A stretch of DNA of 12,866 bases from Allobrachymonas sp. Its GTDB lineage: Bacteria > Pseudomonadota > Gammaproteobacteria > Burkholderiales > Burkholderiaceae_C. The DNA is taken from assembly GCA_018054915.1 (NCBI GenBank), contig JAGPIR010000017.1:1-12866 (forward strand), in the 5' to 3' direction. This document shows positions 7,245 through 12,866 of the stretch, in pieces. Numbering within the stretch: position 1 is the stretch's first letter; every line of letters begins with the position of its first letter. The notes under the pieces are model-generated. The model did no database searches and had not been told where the DNA came from. It was given only the letters and a program-made list of their open reading frames with translations. The translations under genes and the position numbers were made by a program.

Positions 7245-7727
7245 TCAGGTCTCGGGCTTGACGTGGACGTGCCCCATGTCTTGGCCGTGAATATGAGCGG
7301 TTTCACCGTGCGCGTGACTGGTTTCCATGCTGACCGGCACAATATTGATTTGACCGTGACGCACACCGCGTTCGGTAATCACGGCTTCACCAAAACGCCG
7401 CACCCTGGCCGTCGCTCCGCGCAAAAGCGCGGTTTCCAGGCAATTGTCATGGTCCAGATGCACGTGGGTGGTGACCACCACCACATCATGGTATTCATGC
7501 TGGAGCTGGATCAGGCGTTCGGCCAGATCGCGTCCGTGGTGGCTGAACACATAGGAAAGACTGGCCACACAAAATTCGGCTTGGTCCTTCTGCAAATTGA
7601 CTTCCGTCAGCTTCTGGCGCAACAAATCACGCACGGCTTCCGACCGGTTCTGGTAGCCGCATTGCTGCACCAGCTGGTCAAATTGTTGCGCCAGACTTTC
7701 CTCCAGCGAGATAGTGAAGCGCTCCAT
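7245..7727 (-). CDS. nikR: Nickel-responsive transcriptional regulator NikR with His-rich tail
   Basis: Ribbon-helix-helix repressor that binds DNA when loaded with Ni2+. Residues 1-45 form the DNA-binding domain (MERFTISLEE, then GYQNRSEAVRDLLRQ). The rest is the ACT-like metal-sensing domain. The four high-affinity nickel ligands are all present: His77, His88, His90 and Cys96, matching E. coli His76, His87, His89 and Cys95. The family's GVRHG motif follows. At 160 residues it is longer than E. coli NikR (133); the extra C-terminal part is His-rich (SHAHGETAHIHGQDMGHVHV, seven His). GGGAG lies eight bases before the ATG. The gene diverges from the cbiM-cbiQ-cbiO transporter operon, so the likely role is repression of that operon and of itself. 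Identification is confident; the role of the tail is unknown. Confidence 0.95.
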   Translation of the reverse strand: MERFTISLEESLAQQFDQLVQQCGYQNRSEAVRDLLRQKLTEVNLQKDQAEFCVASLSYVFSHHGRDLAERLIQLQHEYHDVVVVTTHVHLDHDNCLETALLRGATARVRRFGEAVITERGVRHGQINIVPVSMETSHAHGETAHIHGQDMGHVHVKPET

Positions 7728-7781
7728 GCCTTTTTCTCCCGTACCAATAACTTTTAGGATCGTACTTTAGCAGCATTAATG

Positions 7782-7801
7782 ATTGTTAAAAAAATAACAA
7801 T
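7782..7801. promoter_or_regulatory. Perfect inverted repeat, candidate NikR operator / promoter element
   Basis: ATTGTTA-N6-TAACAAT, a perfect 7-bp palindrome with an all-A centre, lies in the very AT-rich gap shared by nikR and cbiM. TTGTTA in it could act as a -35 for the plus strand (TATTTT follows at 7806-7811 after 17 nt). The opposite arm gives TTGTTA on the minus strand as well. It does not match the enterobacterial NikR box (GTATGA-N16-TCATAC). Its assignment to NikR is inferred from position and symmetry. Confidence 0.45.
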
Positions 7802-7830
7802 ATTCTATTTTTTCTTATAAAATCCGCATC

Positions 7831-7843
7831 GGTTAACTTAACC
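7831..7843. promoter_or_regulatory. Perfect inverted repeat in cbiM leader, candidate operator
   Basis: GGTTAA-C-TTAACC, a 6-bp perfect palindrome with a one-base centre, lies 9 bases upstream of the cbiM ribosome binding site and downstream of TATAAAAT (7816-7823). A regulator bound here would block transcription or translation of the transporter operon. The regulator is unknown; NikR is the nearest candidate. Confidence 0.35.
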
Positions 7844-7852
7844 AATCATTCT

Positions 7853-7856
7853 GGAG
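7853..7856 (+). promoter_or_regulatory. Ribosome binding site deciding the cbiM start
   Basis: GGAG seven bases before the ATG at 7864. It favours that start over the in-frame ATG at 7870, which matters because residue 2 is a metal-binding His. Confidence 0.75.
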
Positions 7857-7863
7857 ATCCATC

Positions 7864-8934
7864 ATGCACATGGCCGATGCGCTAATTTCGCCCGTAGTGG
7901 GCATTGCCGGCTGGGCCGGAGCGGCGGCAGTTGCCGCCTATGCTGCAGCAAAACTGAAAAAAACCGCAACCCTGGAAAAAACGGTACCCATGATGGCGGT
8001 GCTTGGCGCTTTTGTCTTTGCAGCGCAAATGATCAATTTCTCCATCCCCGGTACAGGGTCTAGCGGTCATTTGGGCGGAGGGCTCTTGCTATCCATCTTG
8101 CTGGGGCCGCATGCGGCCTTTCTTGCGCTGACTTCCGTGCTGACCGTGCAGGCGCTATTTTTCGCTGATGGCGGCCTGCTAGCCTTGGGATGCAATATCC
8201 TGAACATGGCGGCCGTTTCCTGCTACCTGGTCTATCCCCTGATTTTCAAGCCGCTAGCCGGCCAGAACAGCAGCGGTTCACGTCGCTGGCTGGCCATGGT
8301 GTTGGCGGCAGTGATCAATGGTGCCTTGGGTGCTTTTGGCGTGGTGCTGGAAACCACTGTTTCTGGCATTTCCGAACTGCCTTTTGGCCACTTTGTGGCG
8401 CTCATGATCCCAATTCACCTGGCCATTGGCGTGGTTGAAGGACTGATCACCCTGGCAGTGACCAGTTTCATTGGCAAAGCGCGCCCCGAATTGCTTGACG
8501 GAACAACACACGCCAACGTGCCGGAACATGGAGGGTTTGCCCGCTACCGCGGTATCTTTTTCGGAATGCTGATCGCCACCGCACTGGCTGGAGGCGTATT
8601 ATCTTGGATTGCCTCAAAAGATCCGGATGGTCTGGAGTGGGCCATGGGCAAGGTGAGCGGCACCGCAGAAATTCATGGCTCTAGTGACGCTGGCCTGCAC
8701 CAGTCGCTGGGCGAAGTGCAAAAATCGACATCACTCATGCCCGATTACGATTTCAAGAAAACCGAGGAGCCCGGTGCAGCAGAAGGCCACTCCGCCAAGG
8801 AAGAGTCCACTTCGGTGGTCAAGCCCGGCACGACGGTGGCCGGCATTGTGGGCGCGGGTATCACCATGCTGGTGGCAGGCCTGATCGGATGGGTGCTGCG
8901 CCGCCGTTCCGTGTCACAGAGCCACACGCGCTGA
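7864..8934 (+). CDS. cbiM: CbiM/NikM-type ECF transporter S component fused to PDGLE (CbiN/NikN-like) segment
   Basis: Membrane component that binds Ni2+ or Co2+ in an energy-coupling-factor transporter. It is 356 residues. The N-terminal CbiM domain (about 1-205, six or seven hydrophobic helices) starts MHMADALISP; in solved NikM structures the N-terminal amine and His2 plus a loop His hold the metal, and here the loop His is His69 in GTGSSGHLGGG. A second segment follows with a helix (about 228-250), DPDGLEWA (253-260, PDGLE domain), an acidic and His-containing periplasmic linker, and a final helix (about 322-346) ending in RRR. This is the CbiN/NikN-like part, fused into one chain. The neighbouring nikR and the absence of cob/cbi biosynthesis genes favour nickel over cobalt, so nikMN would also be a fair name. 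It heads the cbiM-cbiQ-cbiO operon. Confidence 0.93.
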   Translation: MHMADALISPVVGIAGWAGAAAVAAYAAAKLKKTATLEKTVPMMAVLGAFVFAAQMINFSIPGTGSSGHLGGGLLLSILLGPHAAFLALTSVLTVQALFFADGGLLALGCNILNMAAVSCYLVYPLIFKPLAGQNSSGSRRWLAMVLAAVINGALGAFGVVLETTVSGISELPFGHFVALMIPIHLAIGVVEGLITLAVTSFIGKARPELLDGTTHANVPEHGGFARYRGIFFGMLIATALAGGVLSWIASKDPDGLEWAMGKVSGTAEIHGSSDAGLHQSLGEVQKSTSLMPDYDFKKTEEPGAAEGHSAKEESTSVVKPGTTVAGIVGAGITMLVAGLIGWVLRRRSVSQSHTR

Positions 8935-9012
8935 CGCGCAGGCAGCACCAAAACACAGGGCCATGTTTGCGGCGATGCGTACGAAACAATCGGATACACC
9001 AGAAAGCAGGAC

Positions 9013-9819
9013 ATGGCTGGCAAGAAACCCCTTCTGGGCGGCATAGAAGATTACGACCGCCTGGCGGCGCTGGATTCGTCCCTGCACCGCCGCGATCCGC
9101 GGGCCAAATTGATTGTGGCGTTGCTGGCCGTGGTGGCAGCCGTGTCTTTTCCGCACCAGACTGTTTCGGCCATGTTGCCGCTACTGGCCCTGCCATTTGT
9201 ATGGTTCATGGTCAGCGGCACACCCGCTGGTTTTTTCTTGCGGCAGTTGCGCATGGCGCTGCCTTTTGTCTTTTTCGTCGCCATCTTCAACCCGGTGTTC
9301 GACCGCCAGATTGTCATGCATCTGGGTAGCATCGGCATCAGCGGGGGATGGCTTTCATTCGGATCCATCCTCATCCGTTTCCTCCTCAGCATCTCGTGCA
9401 TGGTACTGTTGGTGGCGAGCACCGGCTTCAATACCCTGTGTGCAGGCCTGGGCCGGCTGGGTATGCCCAAGATCCTGGTTGTGCAGCTACTCCTGCTTTA
9501 CCGCTACATTTTTCTGCTCAGCGCAGAGGCCCAGCGCATGCGCCAAGCCTATGCCCTGCGCGCGCTCAGCGACAAGGGGGTGGCATTCAAGGTGATCGGC
9601 TCATTGCTGGGGCAGCTGTTGTTGCGCGTCATGGCGCGCGGAGAGCGCATCCACCAGGCCATGCTGTGCCGCGGTTTTACCGGGGATATACGGGTGCGCC
9701 ATGGTTTCCACTGGAAAATGGCGGACACCCTGTTCGTGCTGGGCTGCTCTGCCTGGATATTGTTGGTGCGTTTTGGGGATCTGCCTGCGCGTATCGGACG
9801 CCTGGTGCTGGGAACGTAA
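9013..9819 (+). CDS. cbiQ: ECF transporter T component CbiQ/NikQ
   Basis: Transmembrane coupling protein linking the metal-binding CbiM to the ATPase. It is 268 residues with about five to six hydrophobic helices (around 33-47, 52-68, 81-96, 117-136, 152-170, 237-252). The conserved N-terminal DSSLHRRDPRAKL (21-33) is present. Two cytoplasmic coupling-helix segments characteristic of T components are visible: EAQRMRQAYALRA (172-184) and MARGERIHQAMLCRGF (207-222, with the Ala-Arg-Gly motif). The start at 9013 has AGGA about four bases upstream and lies 78 bases after cbiM. The stop TAA abuts the ATG of the ATPase gene with no spacer, so translation is probably coupled. Substrate is taken from the context as nickel. 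Confidence 0.94.
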   Translation: MAGKKPLLGGIEDYDRLAALDSSLHRRDPRAKLIVALLAVVAAVSFPHQTVSAMLPLLALPFVWFMVSGTPAGFFLRQLRMALPFVFFVAIFNPVFDRQIVMHLGSIGISGGWLSFGSILIRFLLSISCMVLLVASTGFNTLCAGLGRLGMPKILVVQLLLLYRYIFLLSAEAQRMRQAYALRALSDKGVAFKVIGSLLGQLLLRVMARGERIHQAMLCRGFTGDIRVRHGFHWKMADTLFVLGCSAWILLVRFGDLPARIGRLVLGT

Positions 9820-10584
9820 ATGAGTCATCACATTGTTGAAGCCAAAAATTTGTATTGCCGGTATCCTGATGGACACCAGGCGCTAGAGGACGTGAGTTTC
9901 CGCATCGAACACGGCGAAGCCGTGGCGGTGATCGGCGCCAATGGGGCCGGCAAGTCCACCCTGATGCATCATCTCAACGGCACGCTGGTTCCGACGTCGG
10001 GCAGCGTGCGTGTGGGCGACGTGCCCGTTCTGCCCTCCACGCTGCGCGATGTGCGGCGCACCGTGGGCATGGTGTTTCAGGATGCCGACGACCAGCTTTT
10101 CATGCCCACCGTCGGGGAAGATGTGGCTTTCGGGCCCGCCAACATGGGTCTTCCACCCGAAGACGTGGAGCGCCGCGTGCATGAAGCCCTCGAAACCGTC
10201 GGCGCCCTGCACCTGCTTGAGCGGCCACCCTACCGCCTCTCTGGCGGCGAAAAACGCATGGCGTCGATCGCCACCGTTCTGGCCATGCAGCCCGACATCC
10301 TGGTGATGGATGAGCCCACCAATCACCTGGACGCGCGCGCGCGACGCAATTGCATTGCGCTGCTGCGATCGTTCAAGCATGCACGCATCATCGTTTCGCA
10401 CGACCTGGACATGGTCATGGACGTCTGCAACCGCATCATTGTGCTCAACCAGGGCCGGCTGGTGGCCGATGACACGCCCCAGGCCATCTTCTCCAATGCG
10501 GCCTTGCTCGAAGAATGCCACCTGGAACTGCCTTTGCGCATGCAGGGCTGCCCGGTATGCAGCAGGCACAACGCTTTGGCATAA
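9820..10584 (+). CDS. cbiO: ECF transporter ATPase CbiO/NikO
   Basis: Cytosolic ABC ATPase (A component) driving Ni2+/Co2+ import. It is 254 residues with all motifs intact: Walker A GANGAGKST (39-47), Q-loop Gln87 in VFQDADDQLF, signature LSGGEKRMA (140-148), Walker B ILVMDEP (160-166) with catalytic Glu165, D-loop NHLD (168-171), and switch His194 in VSHD. Only one ATPase gene is present, so a homodimer is expected, as for other CbiO. The C-terminus is notable: ECHLELPLR is followed by CPVCSRH (Cys233, His234, Cys244, Cys247, His250), a possible metal-binding tail. The ATG directly follows the cbiQ stop codon. It is the last gene of the operon; a hairpin without a T-tract follows at 10596-10624. 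Confidence 0.95.
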   Translation: MSHHIVEAKNLYCRYPDGHQALEDVSFRIEHGEAVAVIGANGAGKSTLMHHLNGTLVPTSGSVRVGDVPVLPSTLRDVRRTVGMVFQDADDQLFMPTVGEDVAFGPANMGLPPEDVERRVHEALETVGALHLLERPPYRLSGGEKRMASIATVLAMQPDILVMDEPTNHLDARARRNCIALLRSFKHARIIVSHDLDMVMDVCNRIIVLNQGRLVADDTPQAIFSNAALLEECHLELPLRMQGCPVCSRHNALA

Positions 10585-10595
10585 ACATGTCTTTT

Positions 10596-10624
10596 CTTTT
10601 CAAGCGGAATCAGTCCGCGAAAAG
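10596..10624. terminator. Hairpin after cbiO, possible weak terminator
   Basis: CTTTTC (10596-10601) and GCGGA (10604-10608) pair with TCCGC (10614-10618) and GAAAAG (10619-10624): an 11-bp stem with a 2-nt bulge and 5-nt loop, 11 bases after the cbiO stop. No T-run follows on the plus strand, so it may stabilise the 3' end rather than terminate. The rest of the gap to thiD shows no recognised element. Confidence 0.35.
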
Positions 10625-10725
10625 AGTGTGCGCAACACGCAGGTCTGCATAATCGCTTCCAGAACCCTTCGTTTGCATACTGGCTAGGCTGGCCGTGTCT
10701 GCGAAAATTTTCACTTGGAGTTGCG

Positions 10726-11586
10726 ATGCAATCTGTCGACCGTTTCACCTACCCGCGTCTGCTGACCATTGCCGGATCGGATAGCTGCGGCGGCGCAGGC
10801 ATCCAGGCCGACCTCAAGACATTTTCCGCACTGGGCTGTTACGGCATGACCGCCATTACGGCCTTGACAGCACAAAACACGGTGGGCGTGCAATCCATTG
10901 TTCCTACCCCTGCCGCAATGCTTCGCACGCAGATCGACTCCATCATGTCTGACGTGGGCTGCGATGCCGCCAAGATCGGCATGGTGCCCGATGCGCACGG
11001 CATCCGCACGCTGGCGCAGGCGCTGCATACACACGCCATCCCCTTCGTGGTGCTTGATCCTGTGATAACTGCCACCACGGGCAGCACCCTGATGGAGCAC
11101 AGTGCCGCGGCCGTGTTGTTGCAGGAGCTGGCGCCCCTGAGCACGCTCATCACTCCCAACTTGCCCGAAGCCCGCCTGCTGGCGGAACAAAACATTGAAT
11201 CGGTTGACGACATGCTGGAAGCCGCCCGCGCACTGCAACAGCGAGGCGCATCAGCAGTGCTGGTCAAGGGCGGGCACATGCCGGGGAACACCCTCAGTGA
11301 CGTGCTGTTGCTGGCCGATGGCAGCAAGCACGTTTTCACCGATGCACGCATCGACACCCGCAACACCCACGGCACCGGCTGCACACTCTCCGCCGCCATT
11401 GCGGCGCACCTGGCTCTGGGGGCCGACATGCTGCGGGCCGTGCAGCGTGGACGCGACTATGTGCGCAATGCGCTGACGGCCGGTGCCAAGGCCTGCATTG
11501 GCCACGGCCACGGCCCGGTGAACCACGGCTTTGATCCGCAGCCCATGCACACCCGGCCCCTTTCTGGCGTTGCCGCGCACGAATGA
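10726..11586 (+). CDS. thiD: Hydroxymethylpyrimidine / phosphomethylpyrimidine kinase ThiD
   Basis: Cytosolic ribokinase-fold enzyme that phosphorylates 4-amino-5-hydroxymethyl-2-methylpyrimidine and then its phosphate to HMP-PP for thiamine synthesis. It is 286 residues, slightly longer than E. coli ThiD (266). It shows IAGSDSCGGAGIQADLKT (15-32), GCYGMTAITALTAQNT (37-52), AAKIGM (81-86), LDPV (110-113), TPNLPEA (143-149), LVKGGH (179-184), and the anion-hole and catalytic motif HGTGCTLS (215-222) with Cys219. GGAG sits five bases before the ATG. The gene is alone: no other thi genes and no TPP riboswitch in the 141 bases upstream. It converges with the zinc-binding protein gene. The short Pro/His-rich C-terminal extension after about residue 262 is not part of the catalytic core. 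Confidence 0.95.
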   Translation: MQSVDRFTYPRLLTIAGSDSCGGAGIQADLKTFSALGCYGMTAITALTAQNTVGVQSIVPTPAAMLRTQIDSIMSDVGCDAAKIGMVPDAHGIRTLAQALHTHAIPFVVLDPVITATTGSTLMEHSAAAVLLQELAPLSTLITPNLPEARLLAEQNIESVDDMLEAARALQQRGASAVLVKGGHMPGNTLSDVLLLADGSKHVFTDARIDTRNTHGTGCTLSAAIAAHLALGADMLRAVQRGRDYVRNALTAGAKACIGHGHGPVNHGFDPQPMHTRPLSGVAAHE

Positions 11587-11649
11587 GCCGATTGCGGCGC
11601 TACACGAAACCGGCCGCGCAACAGATTAACGTCCGGGTCCGGCCCCTGA

Positions 11650-12561
11650 TCAACGAGCGGCGCGCAAAGCCGCAGCAATCGCGCCGATGTTGTGGCGCAT
11701 CAGTTGCAGATAGCTTCCTGCGGGGCCCTGCGGGCCGCTGAGGGCATCGGAATAGAGCGCCTGTGTTGCAACAGCAATGCCTGTTTCACGGGCCAACTGC
11801 TGCATCAGGCGCGCGTCTTTCACGTTTTCCAGGAAGATGGCGCGAATACCCTGCCCGCGCACCTGCTGGATGATGCGCGCCACCGTTTTGGCCGATGCCG
11901 CACTGTCGGCGCTTGCTCCCTGAGGCGCAATGAATGTGATCTGGTAGCGCGCGCCCAGGTAAGCAAACGCATCGTGTGCGGTCAATACCTTGCGCTGGGC
12001 CACCGGGATGGCGGCAAACTGCTGCTGGGCCCAGTCGTGTAATTGCTGCAATTCACGCTGGTAGGCCGCCAATCGCTGTTCATAGAATGCACGGCCAGCA
12101 GGGTCGGCCTGGATCAATGCATCGGCCACGTTGCGCACGTATGCCTGCATGCGCAACGGGTCCTGCCATACGTGGGGGTCGGCGGCGTCCTGCCCATGGC
12201 CGCCGTGCTCCTCTTGTCTGGCCGCAACCGTGGCGATGCCCTTCGTAGCCACGGCCACGGGTATTTTGCTGTCGCGCATGGCGCGTTGCAGTTGTGCCCC
12301 TTCCAGCCCCAGGCCGTTGACCAGCAGCAACCGGGCCGCACGGATCTTGCGCATATCCCCCGGTGTCAGTTGATAACTGTGCGCATCGGTGTCGGCGGCC
12401 ACCAACGGCTGCACCTGGATGCGCTCCCCGCCAAGATGCTGCGCCACATCGGCCAGGATGCTGAAGCTGGCCACAACCGGCAGCGAAGCAGCAGCCCAAA
12501 CACTGGAACAGGCCAGCAGGAAGGCCAGCCCGAATGCTTTGAAAAGAAGGGAGATTCGCAT
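11650..12561 (-). CDS. znuA: ZnuA-type zinc ABC transporter periplasmic binding protein
   Basis: Periplasmic cluster A-I metal-binding protein, 303 residues. An N-terminal signal (1-24, MRISLLFKAFGLAFLLACSS then VWAA) precedes the mature ASLPVVASFSILADV. The four metal ligands fit the family: His61 (DAHSYQ), His130 (DPHVW), His196 (TAHDAF) and Asp272 (YSDAL). A third-position His, rather than Glu, is typical of zinc rather than manganese proteins. A short His/acid loop (EEHGGHGQDAADPH, 117-130) also fits zinc. LLAC at 15-18 could be a lipobox, so the protein may be a lipoprotein; signal peptidase I cleavage after VWA is equally possible. An upstream in-frame ATG at 12696 would hide the signal, so I reject it. 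No permease or ATPase gene is adjacent within the window. The left neighbour, thiD, is convergent. Confidence 0.88.
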   Translation of the reverse strand: MRISLLFKAFGLAFLLACSSVWAAASLPVVASFSILADVAQHLGGERIQVQPLVAADTDAHSYQLTPGDMRKIRAARLLLVNGLGLEGAQLQRAMRDSKIPVAVATKGIATVAARQEEHGGHGQDAADPHVWQDPLRMQAYVRNVADALIQADPAGRAFYEQRLAAYQRELQQLHDWAQQQFAAIPVAQRKVLTAHDAFAYLGARYQITFIAPQGASADSAASAKTVARIIQQVRGQGIRAIFLENVKDARLMQQLARETGIAVATQALYSDALSGPQGPAGSYLQLMRHNIGAIAAALRAAR

Positions 12562-12615
12562 GGTTTGCTTGCAGAAAGAAAGGAAGGTGCGCCAGAATCC
12601 ATCCCGCTTCTTGAT

Positions 12616-12656
12616 GGCATGGCACACGTTGCCGCGTGCAGCATAGGCATGGCACA
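12616..12656. repeat. Two direct copies of an 11-bp sequence upstream of znuA
   Basis: GGCATGGCACA occurs at 12616-12626 and 12646-12656, exactly 30 bases apart (about three helical turns), in the otherwise featureless 179-base gap between znuA and the next gene. Equal phasing could allow a regulator to bind both on one DNA face; it may also be chance. A TACAAT sequence on the minus strand nearby (about 12674-12679) could be a -10 for znuA, but I see no matching -35 and no recognisable Zur box. Confidence 0.3.
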
Positions 12657-12740
12657 ACCGCAGACGGCGCAAACATTGTAGTGACGGCCGGCGCAACCCG
12701 GCGTTTTGCCGCTGCTTGCAACCGGACGGCAGCCGGGGTA

Positions 12741-12866
12741 TCAGGAGCCGGCCTCGGCCACACGTATCCGGGTTCCGTCAACGATGCGGTCGTCGGGCTG
12801 GACAATGACCGCCTGCCCCTGCTGCAGTCCGCCAGTGATTTCCGCTGCAAGGGCCGATCGCAGGCC
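12741..12866 (-). CDS. C-terminal end of a periplasmic efflux adaptor (HlyD/RND MFP family), partial
   Basis: The minus strand is open from the window edge (12866) to a TGA at 12741-12743, giving the last 41 residues of a protein that begins outside the window. The peptide contains AAEITGGLQQGQAVIVQPDD followed by RIVDGTRIRVAEAGS. This pattern (gain-of-function strand, 'GL..G..VIV.P.D...DG.RI') is typical of the C-terminal membrane-proximal domain of membrane fusion proteins that pair with RND or MacB-type ABC pumps. The transported substrate cannot be judged. It has the same orientation as znuA and ends 179 bases upstream of it. Confidence in coding is fair; the family call rests on a short fragment. 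Confidence 0.6.
   Translation of the reverse strand, partial: GLRSALAAEITGGLQQGQAVIVQPDDRIVDGTRIRVAEAGS

Noticed and set aside
7728..7863. Cobalamin riboswitch upstream of cbiM, which would point to cobalt transport
   Set aside because: The 136-base gap is too short and AT-rich and has no B12-box sequence; the divergent nikR points to nickel.
10585..10725. TPP riboswitch upstream of thiD
   Set aside because: No conserved thi-box core (such as CTGAGA with its partner segments) is visible in the 141 bases.
12562..12696. ZnuA start at 12696
   Set aside because: It would place a Cys/Arg-rich, non-signal segment before a good signal peptide.

Overview
The window reads as a chromosomal stretch of a betaproteobacterium, most likely Burkholderiales (Comamonadaceae- or Alcaligenaceae-like). 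The inference rests on high GC, the style of the Kup, DnaK, DnaJ, GrpE and NikR proteins, and the grpE-dnaK-dnaJ order. No 16S rRNA or other marker is present, so the genus is left open. No mobile elements, CRISPR arrays, rRNA or tRNA genes were seen.

Layout. (1) 1-1625, plus strand: the 3' part of a kup potassium transporter gene ending in a clear intrinsic terminator. (2) 1638-6974, minus strand: a heat-shock block, read right to left as grpE, dnaK, an ElaA-like GNAT acetyltransferase, dnaJ and a class I SAM-dependent methyltransferase. Good sigma-32-type promoters lie in front of both grpE and dnaK. A strong intrinsic terminator follows dnaK, so the acetyltransferase-dnaJ-methyltransferase part looks transcriptionally separable from dnaK. 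(3) 7245-10584: a nickel block with nikR (minus) diverging from an ECF-type transporter cbiM/nikM (fused to a PDGLE/CbiN-like segment), cbiQ and cbiO (plus). The shared AT-rich intergenic region carries two perfect inverted repeats that are candidate operators. (4) 10726-11586, plus: thiD, HMP/HMP-P kinase of thiamine synthesis. (5) 11650-12561, minus: a ZnuA-type zinc-binding periplasmic protein, convergent with thiD. (6) 12741-12866, minus: the last 41 codons of what looks like a periplasmic efflux adaptor, cut by the window edge.

How the genes work together. GrpE, DnaK and DnaJ form the Hsp70 chaperone cycle. The cbiM-cbiQ-cbiO products would form a membrane S/N component, a T component and an ATPase importing Ni2+ (or Co2+). 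The adjacent divergent nikR and the absence of cobalamin genes favour nickel. NikR probably senses the imported metal and represses its own gene and the transporter. The ZnuA-like protein adds a second transition-metal uptake function, but its permease and ATPase are not visible here.

Most of the window is ordinary housekeeping and metal-homeostasis DNA. I did not find a clear undescribed system. The items most worth a second look are the split and insertion inside the dnaK-dnaJ unit, the His-rich NikR tail, the non-enterobacterial operator candidates, the Cys/His tail of the CbiO ATPase, and a Cys-rich reading frame without a normal start codon between nikR and grpE.
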